A stretch of DNA of 64,000 nucleotides from Candidatus Bacteroides merdigallinarum (GCA_019116285.1 DXBX01000032.1:21191-85190), one strand, 5' to 3'. Shown: positions 54,289 to 63,840, counted from the first letter of the stretch. The notes: a model not told the origin generated them from the letters alone. A program made the numbers and translations.

Positions 54289-55497
54289 ATGGCAACCATT
54301 AAAGTCAAGTTCCGTCCTTCGTCCAAAGCAGGGAGAGAAGGACGTTTGTATTTACAAGTAATTCATCATCGAATGGTCCGTCAGGTTAAGACTGACTGCC
54401 TCTTATTTCCCCATGAGTGGGATTCAAAACTGGCGAAAATTATCAGTGCACATGTCGACGAGAAACGCCGGGCATATCTCTTCTCCATAGAGCGGGAACT
54501 GGAGGGAGACCTCTTGAAGCTGAAGCGCATCATTACCCGTTTTGAGTCGCAGGGTCATCCGTTCAGCGTATATGATATCTTGGAGACTTACCAATCGCCT
54601 TGGGAAGCGAGAGGTTTCTTCGGGTTTTCCGACCATCTGATTCAGACAATGAGGGAGGCCGGAAAACAACGGACGGCAGAGACGTATGAAGCGGCCATGA
54701 AGAGTTTTAGGAAGTTCTATACGAAACGGTATGATATTCCTTTCGAGCAGATGGATGCGGAATTGATGATGTGCTATGAGCAATACCTGAAAGTGAAGGG
54801 ATTGGCCGCCAATACCATTTCGTTCTATATGCGCAATCTGCGGGCCATTTACAACCGGGCGGTAGTGAAAGAACTGACTCCCCCGAATAATCCGTTCAAG
54901 TATGTATATACGGGCGTAGACAAAACACGCAAACGCGCTATCACTTTGAGAAAAATCCAGGAAATCAAGAAATTGGATTTGTCTGAAGAAGAAAGTATGG
55001 AGTATGCCCGCGACCTTTTCCTGTTCAGCTTCTATACGCGGGGGATGTCCTTTGTCGACATGGCTTTTCTGAAGAAGGCGGACTTGCAGAATGGCATACT
55101 GACCTATCGGCGACACAAGACCGGACAGTTGCTTTCCATCAAATGGGAAATGCCTATGCAGGACATTGTTGACAAATATGGCATCCCCGGTAGCCCCTAT
55201 CTGCTGCCGGTCATCAAGGCAACCGGACAGGATGAATGGAAGCAGTACAAGAGTGCCGCGCATCTGGTGAATAGAAAGTTGAAACAGGTAGGTGCCTTGC
55301 TGGATTTGCCGGTAGCGTTGACTTTATACGTCGCCCGCCATGCCTGGGCCAGCATCGCCCGGAACCTGAATGTCGCTTTGTCGGTTATCAGTGAGGCTAT
55401 GGGACATGATTCGGAGAATACGACCCGCATCTATCTTGCATCGCTGGATACATCGACGGTGGATCGGGCCAATCAATTGATCCTTCAGTCGTTGTGA
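54289..55497 (+). CDS. Tyrosine recombinase, Bacteroides invertase/IntDOT type
   Basis: The 402 residues have the start MATIKVKFRPSSKAGREGRL of chromosomal Bacteroides site-specific recombinases that often drive local DNA inversions. A SAM-like core-binding domain (about 110-205) is followed by a catalytic domain with YRRHKTG (R-x-K), YVARHAWASIARN, EAMGHDSENTT and the nucleophile Tyr in RIYLASL. Arg I is replaced by Ser in TRGMSFVDM, as in IntDOT. No mobile-element genes adjoin it, so a solitary invertase is plausible. It ends 13 bp inside the convergent radical SAM gene. Confidence 0.92.
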   Translation: MATIKVKFRPSSKAGREGRLYLQVIHHRMVRQVKTDCLLFPHEWDSKLAKIISAHVDEKRRAYLFSIERELEGDLLKLKRIITRFESQGHPFSVYDILETYQSPWEARGFFGFSDHLIQTMREAGKQRTAETYEAAMKSFRKFYTKRYDIPFEQMDAELMMCYEQYLKVKGLAANTISFYMRNLRAIYNRAVVKELTPPNNPFKYVYTGVDKTRKRAITLRKIQEIKKLDLSEEESMEYARDLFLFSFYTRGMSFVDMAFLKKADLQNGILTYRRHKTGQLLSIKWEMPMQDIVDKYGIPGSPYLLPVIKATGQDEWKQYKSAAHLVNRKLKQVGALLDLPVALTLYVARHAWASIARNLNVALSVISEAMGHDSENTTRIYLASLDTSTVDRANQLILQSL

Positions 55498-57140
55498 GCG
55501 ATATCCTGCGCCTTGAATACCGGACACGCCTCCTGCCGCTCCGATTCATATCCATACCAATACCCTTGTGTACCTGACTCTTCGGCCGGTAAAAAGCAAA
55601 GGCGTAGGCTGGGCTTGTAGGAGCCTTTTAGTATATCCCAGTGTGCGGGAGGAACCTGGTGCTTGGTTTTGACCCGTTCGGCCGGCTTTTTCTTGAGGGA
55701 GAGGCCGGCCTCTATCCAGGCCTGACTGACGGACAAGACGAAAGATGGGTAATACTTCCGGCAGAAATCATAGAGCAGGATGCCTCTTCTTTCCAAGCTG
55801 AGCGGCTGGTCAATGACGCCTTGCCGGATTAGTTCGTCCAGGAATGTGTGTAGAAAGTTGCCGTCGTGCAGGATTAGTTGTCTGGTCGCTTCTTGCCAGG
55901 CCGGTGTATTATAGTATCCGTCCAGCAGGCGGGAAAGCCGTCGGGCGGTTTGCAGTTCGGCGGGCGTAATGTCCGGGGTCTTTAGTACTTCATAGGGAGG
56001 CAGGGGAGAGTAGGAGAGCCCCCATTCGGTAGCCCGTCGTCTCATCTCTGTGCCGGGCAGCACCTTGAGGGATTCCAATTGGATTTCTCCGGCCCGATAT
56101 TCGGCCAGCGTGCGCACATCCTCGAATATCTGTGTCAGGGAATAGAGAGGCAAACCGGCTATGAGGTCGGCATGAGTCACCACATTTGGCAGGGAACAGA
56201 GAAATTGGAGTCCGCTCAGCGAAACTTTCAAGCCGCCTTTGCGCCCGCAAGCCTGGAGCACGTCCTCGTGAAGGCTTTGGATGCCTGCCTCCAGATGCAG
56301 CAAACCGGCAGGCATCTCGCTGAGCAGGGATTTTAATTCATCCGTCAGGAGGGCCGGATGTATTTCCAGGTGAAAGTGCAGGTGGGGATGATAGCTTCGG
56401 AAAAGCTCCAGCAAGGCACGGGCCCGCGAAGCGTTGTAATTGAAAGTGCGGTCCAATATGCGTACGTCGCGGATGCTGTGTTGGCGGATGAGATCCAATC
56501 TCCGGGCAATGGTTTCGATGGGCAGGACACGTACCGGTTTTTCTCCCCCGCTGACGCAGAAGGCACAGGTGTTGAAGCATCCGCGCGTGGTTTCCAGTTG
56601 CACGAAGGGCTTGCTCCAGTTGAAGAAACGGCTTTCCTCGGGAGGCACGAGCCGGTCGAAACGAAGGACACGTGCCGTCCCGTTATCCACATACGTGTTG
56701 TTCTCCGGATGAATGTAGCACAAACCTGGTATATGGCTCCATTCTGCCTTTTGTTCCCAACAAGCGAGCCACTGGTGAAAGACCTCCTCGCCTTCGCCGC
56801 GGAACACGCAATCTACGTCGGGATGCCGGCGCAGATAGTCTTCATTGTCGCCCAGGAATTCCGGTCCTCCCAAGACCACGCAACAATGAGGAAGCAGTGC
56901 CTTGACCCGGGCGATGATGTGCAGCAAGGCTTCGTGGTTGAACAGCCAGGCTGTGGAGGCCACGATGTCGGGCCGGTGGTCATATAGCTGTTGTACGATG
57001 GGACCCGGATTTTCGTTGATGGTGGCGGACACGACTTCCCATTCCGTGGATGAAGTCTCCTCTTGCTGGGCATGCAGAGCCGGCAAGGCCAAGGAGGCAT
57101 GGGCGTATGAACAGTTCAGGTCTAACCAGAGAATCTTCAC
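55485..57140 (-). CDS. B12-binding-domain radical SAM protein (DUF4080)
   Basis: The protein has 551 residues. A Rossmann-like cobalamin-binding domain (about 1-140, ILWLDLNCSYAHASLALPAL, VVLGGPEFLGDNEDYL) has no obvious DxHxxG base-off motif. The radical SAM core has TRGCFNTCAFCVSGGEKPVR with the three cluster Cys. A C-terminal DUF4080 region ends the protein. The reaction is unknown. A GTG start at 57140 is chosen because the promoter at 57167-57174 precludes a longer protein and no ATG lies between. The very long open frame upstream is antisense to the PBP gene. Confidence 0.88.
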   Translation of the reverse strand: MKILWLDLNCSYAHASLALPALHAQQEETSSTEWEVVSATINENPGPIVQQLYDHRPDIVASTAWLFNHEALLHIIARVKALLPHCCVVLGGPEFLGDNEDYLRRHPDVDCVFRGEGEEVFHQWLACWEQKAEWSHIPGLCYIHPENNTYVDNGTARVLRFDRLVPPEESRFFNWSKPFVQLETTRGCFNTCAFCVSGGEKPVRVLPIETIARRLDLIRQHSIRDVRILDRTFNYNASRARALLELFRSYHPHLHFHLEIHPALLTDELKSLLSEMPAGLLHLEAGIQSLHEDVLQACGRKGGLKVSLSGLQFLCSLPNVVTHADLIAGLPLYSLTQIFEDVRTLAEYRAGEIQLESLKVLPGTEMRRRATEWGLSYSPLPPYEVLKTPDITPAELQTARRLSRLLDGYYNTPAWQEATRQLILHDGNFLHTFLDELIRQGVIDQPLSLERRGILLYDFCRKYYPSFVLSVSQAWIEAGLSLKKKPAERVKTKHQVPPAHWDILKGSYKPSLRLCFLPAEESGTQGYWYGYESERQEACPVFKAQDIAHND

Positions 57141-57166
57141 GTGTAAATGTCTTTTAGTTTCGGGTG

Positions 57167-57174
57167 CAAAGGTA
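57167..57174 (-). promoter_or_regulatory. -7 element of the radical SAM gene (TACCTTTG)
   Basis: TACCTTTG on the minus strand, 26 bp before the GTG start, which it helps to fix. Confidence 0.7.
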
Positions 57175-57260
57175 GTGTAAAAGACAGATATTCTTTGTTC
57201 CTGCACGTAGATATCTTGCATAAAATGCAGCCTCATTCTTTCCGTTCCAAAATAAATTCG

Positions 57261-57268
57261 TACCTTTG
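57261..57268 (+). promoter_or_regulatory. -7 element of the PBP1A gene (TACCTTTG)
   Basis: TACCTTTG 31 bp before the ATG; CTTT at 57238-57241 (19-bp spacing) may be the -33. Confidence 0.7.
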
Positions 57269-57299
57269 CCCGAATCAATGAAGTAAGCATCATCAGACA

Positions 57300-59642
57300 A
57301 TGATAAAGAAAATCATACTTGCCCTGTGGATATTCCTGGGCTTCTGCATCCTTGCATGCGTCATCGTGTTCTATTCCATTGCGAAGGGATGGATTGGCTA
57401 TATGCCTCCGGTGGAGGATTTGGAGAACCCTAACTACAAGTTTGCCACCGAGGTGTTGTCGTCCGACGGGAAAGTCCTGGGTACCTACTCTTATAGCAAG
57501 GAAAACCGTGTCTACGTGGGTTACAATGATTTGTCGCCCAATCTCATCAACGCCCTTATCGCCACGGAGGACGTGCGTTTCGCCAATCACTCCGGCATTG
57601 ATGCCAAGGCCTTGTTCCGTGCCATCCTGAAGCGCGGCATCCTGATGCAGAAGAATGCCGGCGGCGGAAGCACCATCACCCAGCAGCTCTCCAAGCAGCT
57701 CTATTCGCCCAGCGCGGACAACGTGATGGAGCGGCTTTTCCAGAAGCCCATCGAGTGGGTCATTGCCGTCAACCTGGAGCGGTATTACACGAAGGAGGAA
57801 ATCCTGACGATGTACCTCAACAAGTTCGACTTCCTCAACAATGCCGTGGGCATCAAGACTGCCGCCCATACCTACTTCGGCTGCCAGCCCAAGGACCTGA
57901 AGATAGAAGAGGCCGCCACCTTGGTGGGCATGTGCAAGAACCCCTCGCTCTACAACCCCCTGCGCCGCAGGGAACAGACGCGCGGACGCAGGAATGTGGT
58001 GCTCGACCAGATGCGCAAGGCGGGCTACTTGACCCAGGCCGAGTGCGACTCGCTCCAAGCCCTTCCCCTCGAATTGCATTATAATCGCGTGGACCACAAG
58101 GAGGGCTTGGCCACCTATTTCCGCGAATACCTGCGCGGGGTGATGACCGCCAAGAAGCCTGTCAAGTCCAACTACCGCGGCTGGCAGATGCAGCAGTTCT
58201 ACGAGGACTCCATCGACTGGGAGACCAATCCCCTCTACGGCTGGTGCAACAAGAACTTCAAGAAGGACGGCAAGCCCTATAACCTCTATACGGACGGGTT
58301 GAAAATCCACACTACCATCGATTCGCGTATGCAGCAATATGCCGAAGAGGCCGTCACCGAGCACCTCCGCGAGATGCAACCCTATTTCTTCAAGGACAAA
58401 AAAGGCGCCAAGAAGGCTCCTTACACCTTCCGCCTCACGCAAGAGCAGGTGGATGAAATCCTGGATCGCGCCATGCGCCAGTCTGACCGCTACCGCATCA
58501 TGAAGAAGCTGGGCAAGAGCGAAGCCGAAATCAAGCAAGCCTTCAATACCCCGCAGGAGATGTCCGTCTTCACTTGGGAGAACGATGAGATGGTGAAGGA
58601 CACCGTGCTCACGCCGATGGACTCTATCCGCTACTACAAGTACTTCCTCCGCGCCGGATTCATGTCGATGGACCCGCACAACGGCCACGTCAAGGCCTAC
58701 GTGGGTGGTCCCAATTACCACTATTTCCAGTATGACATGGCCATGGTGGGACGCCGCCAGATAGGATCCACGGTGAAGCCCTATGTCTACACGCTGGCCA
58801 TGGAGAACGGCTTCTCCCCCTGCGATGAGGCAAGACACGTGCAATATACATTGATGGACGAGAACGGTATCCCTTGGACTCCCCGCAATGCCAACAAGAA
58901 ACGCTTGGGCGAAATGGTTACGTTGAAGTGGGGACTGGCCAACTCGGACAACTGGATTACGGCCTACCTGATGAGCAAGCTCAATCCCTACGAGCTGAAA
59001 CGCTTGCTCCATAACTTCGGCTTGCGCAACCAGGACATCTTCCCCTCCGTCTCCCTCTGCCTCGGTCCTTGCGAGGTGTCCGTGGGCGAGATGGTGAGTG
59101 CCTATACCGCCTTCCCCAACAAGGGCATCCGCGTGGCACCCCTCTTCGTCACCCACATCGAGGACAATGAGGGCAACGTGGTGGCCACCTTTGCTCCACA
59201 GATGCAGGAGGTCATCAGTGCCTCCAGTGCCTACAAGATGCTCGTGATGCTTCGCGCCGTCATCAACGAAGGTACCGGCGGACGTGTGCGTTTCCGCTAT
59301 GGCGTCAAGGCAGACATGGGCGGAAAGACGGGTACTACCAACAACAATTCGGACGGCTGGTTCATGGGTTTCACTCCTTCGCTGGTGTCCGGTTGTTGGT
59401 TTGGCGGTGAAGATCGTGACATCCACTTCGATACGATGCTCCACGGACAGGGCGCTTCGACGGCCTTGCCCATCTGGGCGAAGTTCATGAATAAAGTCTT
59501 TGCCGACAAGAGCTTGGGATACGATGAGACCGAGACCTTCCAGCTTCCGCCCAATTACGATCCTTGTGCCGATGATTCGGTGGATGAAGGCATCTTCGAA
59601 GGCGATGAGCCGGTGGAAGGTTTGGACGAGTTCTTTAACTAA
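57300..59642 (+). CDS. Class A penicillin-binding protein (PBP1A-type)
   Basis: Bifunctional peptidoglycan polymerase of 780 residues with an N-terminal membrane anchor (about 4-28). The GT51 glycosyltransferase domain has ATEDVRFANHSGID with the catalytic Glu and GGGSTITQQLSKQLY. The transpeptidase domain has the SxxK Ser in GSTVKPYVY, SDN (ANSDNWIT) and KTG (GGKTGTTNNNSDGWF). The extra-long linker and acidic C-tail (DDSVDEGIFEGDEPVEGLDE) are common in this phylum. It heads a run of plus-strand genes into folK-like and kdsB. Confidence 0.95.
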   Translation: MIKKIILALWIFLGFCILACVIVFYSIAKGWIGYMPPVEDLENPNYKFATEVLSSDGKVLGTYSYSKENRVYVGYNDLSPNLINALIATEDVRFANHSGIDAKALFRAILKRGILMQKNAGGGSTITQQLSKQLYSPSADNVMERLFQKPIEWVIAVNLERYYTKEEILTMYLNKFDFLNNAVGIKTAAHTYFGCQPKDLKIEEAATLVGMCKNPSLYNPLRRREQTRGRRNVVLDQMRKAGYLTQAECDSLQALPLELHYNRVDHKEGLATYFREYLRGVMTAKKPVKSNYRGWQMQQFYEDSIDWETNPLYGWCNKNFKKDGKPYNLYTDGLKIHTTIDSRMQQYAEEAVTEHLREMQPYFFKDKKGAKKAPYTFRLTQEQVDEILDRAMRQSDRYRIMKKLGKSEAEIKQAFNTPQEMSVFTWENDEMVKDTVLTPMDSIRYYKYFLRAGFMSMDPHNGHVKAYVGGPNYHYFQYDMAMVGRRQIGSTVKPYVYTLAMENGFSPCDEARHVQYTLMDENGIPWTPRNANKKRLGEMVTLKWGLANSDNWITAYLMSKLNPYELKRLLHNFGLRNQDIFPSVSLCLGPCEVSVGEMVSAYTAFPNKGIRVAPLFVTHIEDNEGNVVATFAPQMQEVISASSAYKMLVMLRAVINEGTGGRVRFRYGVKADMGGKTGTTNNNSDGWFMGFTPSLVSGCWFGGEDRDIHFDTMLHGQGASTALPIWAKFMNKVFADKSLGYDETETFQLPPNYDPCADDSVDEGIFEGDEPVEGLDEFFN

Positions 59643-59661
59643 GTATGCAGGAGGTACACGA

Positions 59662-60039
59662 ATGGTCTATACGATTGGCATAGGAAGCAATGAAGAGCGC
59701 GAAGCCAACCTGGCTTTGGCCCGTCAACGGCTGACGGAGTCCTTTCCTGGCATCCGTTTTTCGCAGGAGGAAGAGACACAGCCCTTGTCTCTGCATCGGT
59801 CGGTGCCTTTCTCCAATCAGTTGGCCCGCTTCTCCTCCGATTGGGAGCAATGCGAGGTCTGCTCCCGCCTGAAGTCCATTGAGCGGGAGGCCGGTCGCCT
59901 GCCCGGTGAGAAGGAACGGGAGATTGTCCGGCTGGATCTTGACCTGCTGGCTTGCGATGAGTTGATTTACAAGCCGGAGGATTGGAAACGGGATTATGTG
60001 CAGCGCGGAGTGAAGGAACTGGACGGAGAGGCTCTGTGA
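59662..60039 (+). CDS. FolK-like HPPK-fold protein
   Basis: 125 residues resembling 6-hydroxymethyl-dihydropterin pyrophosphokinase: YTIGIGSNEEREANLALARQ matches the GSNLG start, and IVRLDLDLLACDEL has the D-x-D metal pair. It is shorter than classic FolK (about 160) and lacks the late catalytic Arg loop in recognisable form, so it may be a divergent enzyme or a regulator. It lies 19 bp after the PBP gene and before kdsB. Confidence 0.65.
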   Translation: MVYTIGIGSNEEREANLALARQRLTESFPGIRFSQEEETQPLSLHRSVPFSNQLARFSSDWEQCEVCSRLKSIEREAGRLPGEKEREIVRLDLDLLACDELIYKPEDWKRDYVQRGVKELDGEAL

Positions 60040-60093
60040 TGAATGTTTGGTGATTAATGATTAGTACTCAGTTAGTGATAAGTGTTGATTAAG

Positions 60094-60849
60094 ATGAAAT
60101 ACATAGGAATAATACCGGCGAGATATGCTTCCACGCGTTTTCCGGCCAAGCCGTTGGCCTTGTTGGGCGGGAAGACTGTGATAGAACGGGTGTACGGCCA
60201 GGTGGCCGGCGTGTTGGACGATGCCTGGGTGGCCACCGATGATGAGCGCATAGCCGATGCCGTGCGTGCGTTCGGAGGAAAAGTTGTCATGACCTCCGTA
60301 CACCACAAGAGCGGTACGGACCGTTGCCGGGAAGCCTACGAGAAGGTGGGGCAAGGCTATGACATCGTGGTGAACATCCAGGGAGACGAACCTTTCATCC
60401 AACGCTCCCAGCTGGAGGCGGTGAAAGCCTGCTTTGAGGATGCCTCCACGCAAATCGCTACTTTGGTGAAGCCTTTCTCTTGCGAAGACGGGCTCAATGC
60501 ATTGGAGAATCCCAATTCACCCAAGGTCGTGGTGGATGCTTCGATGAAGGCGCTCTACTTCAGCCGTTCGGTCATTCCCTATTTGCGTAATGTAGATCGC
60601 GCCGAATGGCTCTCGCATCACACGTTTTACAAGCATATCGGCCTCTATGCCTATCGCGCCGAAGTGCTGAAGGAGATAACGGCGCTTCCCCAGTCTCCTT
60701 TGGAGTTGGCCGAATCCTTGGAACAACTCCGTTGGCTGGAGAACGGCTATGCCATCAGGGTGGGCATCACCGATGTGGAAACCATCGGTATCGACACGCC
60801 GCAGGATTTGGAGCGTGCGGAGCGTTTCTTACAAGAACATCATCTTTAA
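60094..60849 (+). CDS. kdsB: CMP-KDO synthetase
   Basis: Activates 3-deoxy-manno-octulosonate with CTP for lipid A-core synthesis. The 251 residues begin KYIGIIPARYASTRFPAKPL, the CTP-binding signature. VNIQGDEPFI and HIGLYAYRAEVL follow. The ATG at 60094 is preferred over an in-frame GTG at 60082. It is 19 bp upstream of an M16-fold gene. Confidence 0.97.
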   Translation: MKYIGIIPARYASTRFPAKPLALLGGKTVIERVYGQVAGVLDDAWVATDDERIADAVRAFGGKVVMTSVHHKSGTDRCREAYEKVGQGYDIVVNIQGDEPFIQRSQLEAVKACFEDASTQIATLVKPFSCEDGLNALENPNSPKVVVDASMKALYFSRSVIPYLRNVDRAEWLSHHTFYKHIGLYAYRAEVLKEITALPQSPLELAESLEQLRWLENGYAIRVGITDVETIGIDTPQDLERAERFLQEHHL

Positions 60850-60868
60850 ACCTCCTCTGATTTTTCCA

Positions 60869-62158
60869 ATGCTGAACCGAACTACTCCTCCCTCCATTTG
60901 CAAGCCCGGACATTCGCCGGTGCGCGAACCGGCCTGCGTGCGGATGCCCAACGGCATTCCCGTCTACGTGTTCGATGCGGGTGAGAGCGATGTAGTGCGT
61001 ATGGATCTGTTGTTCGAAGGAGGGCGCTGGCATCAGGAGCAACCTTTGCAAGCCTTGTTTGCCAATCGGATGCTGCGCGAGGGTACGGTACGCTTCTCTT
61101 CCGGTGAGATTGCCGAGCGGTTGGATTATTATGGCGCTTGGCTGGAGCTGGCCAGTGCGGCGGAATATACGTATCTGACGCTTTATTCGTTGGGGAAATA
61201 TCTTCCGGAGACATTGGCCGTGCTCGAGTCGGTGGTCAAGGAACCGCTTTTCCCGGAGCAGGAGTTGAAGGTTGTGTTGGAGACCAATGTCCGTCAGTTC
61301 TTGGTCAATTCTTCGAAAGCGGAGTTTCTGGCAGGCCGCTCGCTGATGAATTTCCTTTATGGGCCTGAGCACCCCGCGGGTCATATACTCTGCGAGGAGG
61401 ATTACCGATGCATCACACCGGAGGTACTGCGTCATTTTTATGACCGTTATTATCACTCGGTGAATTGTTCCATCTATCTGGCCGGGCGCATAGACGAACA
61501 TTGCTTGCGCTTGGTGGAGGAGCATTTCGGAAAGGAGCCGTTCGGAAGTGATTTTCGGGAGGCGGAGAAGCAACGGTTTCTTCCCGCCGGCAGCCCGGAG
61601 AAGACACGTTTCCTGGAGCGGAAAGGTGCATCGCAGAATGCGGTGCGCATGGGGATGCTCTCTTTGAATCAGCATCATCCGGATTACCTGAAGTTGCGTG
61701 TGCTGGTGACGTTGTTCGGTGGTTATTTCGGAAGTCGCCTGATGTCCAACATCCGGGAGCAGAAAGGATACACCTATGGCATATCTGCCGGTTTGCTGCC
61801 TTATCCGGGCGAGGGCGTGTTGACCATCTCGGCCGATACCACACCGCAATATGTCGAGCCGTTGTGCCGCGAGGTCTATGTGGAGATGGATCGGTTGTGT
61901 GGGGAGCGGGTATCCGGGGAAGAACTGGAGCGGGTGCGCAATTATATGCTGGGCGAGATGTGCCGCAGCTATGAATCGGTCTTTTCACTCTCCGATGCAT
62001 GGATATTCATCCATATATCCGGTCTGGACAGATCTTATTTTACGGGCATCGTAGAGGCGATAGAGAGCGTCACGCCGGATGAGTTGCAATCGCTGGCTCA
62101 AAAATATTTATGTAAAGAGAACTTAAAAGTGGTGGTTTGCGGGGAAAATTTCTCCTAA
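60869..62158 (+). CDS. M16-fold protein without zinc-binding motif
   Basis: 429 residues with the two-lobe M16 architecture. The usual HxxEH motif is absent: the matching place reads LQALFANRMLREGT. The C-lobe substrate-grip pair is present (GSRLMSNIREQKGYTYGIS). This is the pattern of the non-catalytic partner in heterodimeric M16B peptidases, or of an inactive chaperone-like form. No signal peptide is evident, so it may be cytosolic. No active M16 gene is in view. The ATG at 60869 avoids overlap with kdsB. Confidence 0.88.
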   Translation: MLNRTTPPSICKPGHSPVREPACVRMPNGIPVYVFDAGESDVVRMDLLFEGGRWHQEQPLQALFANRMLREGTVRFSSGEIAERLDYYGAWLELASAAEYTYLTLYSLGKYLPETLAVLESVVKEPLFPEQELKVVLETNVRQFLVNSSKAEFLAGRSLMNFLYGPEHPAGHILCEEDYRCITPEVLRHFYDRYYHSVNCSIYLAGRIDEHCLRLVEEHFGKEPFGSDFREAEKQRFLPAGSPEKTRFLERKGASQNAVRMGMLSLNQHHPDYLKLRVLVTLFGGYFGSRLMSNIREQKGYTYGISAGLLPYPGEGVLTISADTTPQYVEPLCREVYVEMDRLCGERVSGEELERVRNYMLGEMCRSYESVFSLSDAWIFIHISGLDRSYFTGIVEAIESVTPDELQSLAQKYLCKENLKVVVCGENFS

Positions 62159-62196
62159 AAAAGTCCGTTTCACTCCTGGTTTTAGGGGATAAATTG

Positions 62197-62204
62197 TAAC
62201 TTTG
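62197..62204 (+). promoter_or_regulatory. -7 element of the MORN-repeat gene (TAACTTTG)
   Basis: TAACTTTG about 55 bp before the start; -33 unclear. Confidence 0.6.
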
Positions 62205-62263
62205 CTCCTGCTTTTTCCGTCTTTGAAGAGAATGGAAAATCAATATTTTTTAGATAGATGATT

Positions 62264-63442
62264 ATGAGAAGATTTTATATAGTGGCACTTGCATGGGTCT
62301 TGGCTGTTCCTGCCTTGGTCAGTGCCCAGGAGCAACAGAAAGAAGGATTTTTCGGTAAGGTAAAAGGTATTTTCTCTTCGGAAATCAAGATTGGTACATA
62401 CACGTTCAAGGATGGTTCGGTCTATACCGGCGAATTGAAAGGCCGTAAACCCAACGGTCGGGGAAAAACCGTGTTCAAGAGCGGAGATACCTACGAGGGC
62501 GATTACGTGAAGGGAAAGCGGGAAGGCCACGGCATCTATTCCTTTACGGATGGCGAACGGTATGATGGCGAATGGTACCAGGATCAGCAACACGGACATG
62601 GCATCTACTACTTCACCAACAACAACCGGTATGACGGACTTTGGTACAAGGACTTCCAGCACGGTGCGGGAACGATGTATTATTACAACGGAGACATTTA
62701 TAAAGGCAACTGGGCCTACGATAAGCGCGAGGGCGAGGGTACCTATACCTGGAAGAATGGTTCGGAATACGTGGGCACTTGGCATGAAGACAAGAAGGAA
62801 GGCAAAGGCAAGCTGACGTGGAATGACGGCAGCAGTTACGAGGGCGAGTGGAAAGGCGACGTACGTCAGGGAACCGGCACCTTCTGCTATGCCAATGGCG
62901 ATAAATACGTGGGACATTGGTCCAACGACATACAGGACGGACGAGGCATTTACTTCTTCCACACCGGCGAACGCTATGAAGGCGACTATGTGCAGGGCGA
63001 GCGCACGGGCGAAGGCATCTACTATTATGCCAACGGCGATAAGTACGTGGGGCACTTTGAGAATGGCCTGAAGGAGGGTCGCGGTACCTTCACGTGGGCC
63101 AATGGAGCCGTCTATGAGGGTGAGTGGAAAAACAACATGCGCCACGGCACGGGTACCTATCGGTGGAGCGTGGGCGATTCCTACGAAGGTGAATGGAAGG
63201 ACGACAAATTCAATGGTCAAGGCACGCTGAAGATGGCCGACGGCTCACAATACAACGGAGGTTTCGTGGATGGTCTGCAAGAAGGTAGCGGGGTAGAGAT
63301 CAGCAAGAACGGACACCGTTACGAGGGTTTCTTCAAGCAGGGCAAGAAAGACGGCCCCTTTGTGGAAACCGACGAGAACGGTGCCATCTTGCGTCGGGGT
63401 ACCTATAAGATGGGACGCATCGCGTCCGTGGAAGGGAAGTGA
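62264..63442 (+). CDS. Secreted MORN-repeat protein
   Basis: About 392 residues. A signal peptide (MRRFYIVALAWVLAVPALVS, then AQ) is followed by roughly 14 tandem 23-residue MORN units of the form xYxFxDGxxYxGxWxxxxxxGxG, from about residue 40 to near the end. MORN arrays form extended beta solenoids and can bind lipids or proteins. Function is unknown; periplasmic or surface location is inferred. An ATG two codons earlier (62258) is an alternative start. Adjacent repeats give 69-bp periodicity in the DNA. Confidence 0.9.
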   Translation: MRRFYIVALAWVLAVPALVSAQEQQKEGFFGKVKGIFSSEIKIGTYTFKDGSVYTGELKGRKPNGRGKTVFKSGDTYEGDYVKGKREGHGIYSFTDGERYDGEWYQDQQHGHGIYYFTNNNRYDGLWYKDFQHGAGTMYYYNGDIYKGNWAYDKREGEGTYTWKNGSEYVGTWHEDKKEGKGKLTWNDGSSYEGEWKGDVRQGTGTFCYANGDKYVGHWSNDIQDGRGIYFFHTGERYEGDYVQGERTGEGIYYYANGDKYVGHFENGLKEGRGTFTWANGAVYEGEWKNNMRHGTGTYRWSVGDSYEGEWKDDKFNGQGTLKMADGSQYNGGFVDGLQEGSGVEISKNGHRYEGFFKQGKKDGPFVETDENGAILRRGTYKMGRIASVEGK

Positions 63443-63453
63443 CGGAGCGTCCG

Positions 63454-63819
63454 TCACTCCTCTTGCTTCAGTAGGGGTGCCAGCCATTCCGGTACCTCCA
63501 TTCCTTGTTCCTTGATGCGTTCCAGGCAGTTTTTCCCCTTGCGGGTCAGGACAAAGTACATCTGACGTTTGTCTTGTTCACCCAGCTTGCGGGAAAGCAG
63601 TCCCTTCTCCTCCACCGACCGGATGGTCTTCGAGGCGTGCGAGGGGGTCATTCCCGTGCAGGTCGTGATATTTCCTGCAGATACTGTTTCATTTCCTATG
63701 CTGCAAAGGACCATGGCCTCGTTCAGGGTCACTCCATGGTTCTCTTCCAGTTGATGTTCCAATTCGGCGAGAGCCTTCATCAGGTCTCTCATCAGACAAA
63801 TACATTGAATCTTTTCCAT
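63454..63819 (-). CDS. MarR-family transcriptional regulator
   Basis: 121 residues with a winged helix-turn-helix: TLNEAMVLCSIGNETVSAG, then ITTCTGMTPSHASKTIRSVE as the recognition region and LGEQDKRQMYFVLTRKGKN as the wing. Cys residues near the N-terminus (CICLM) and in the HTH (TTCTG) could sense redox, which is speculation. It is convergent with the MORN gene. A MITE-like element starts about 20 bp upstream of its start codon. Confidence 0.9.
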   Translation of the reverse strand: MEKIQCICLMRDLMKALAELEHQLEENHGVTLNEAMVLCSIGNETVSAGNITTCTGMTPSHASKTIRSVEEKGLLSRKLGEQDKRQMYFVLTRKGKNCLERIKEQGMEVPEWLAPLLKQEE

Positions 63820-63840
63820 TTGTGGGTATGCTATAAATAG

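Noticed and set aside
57141..59444. Open extension of the radical SAM gene to a 1319-codon protein
   Set aside because: The added part is antisense to PBP1A and lies upstream of the promoter at 57167-57174.
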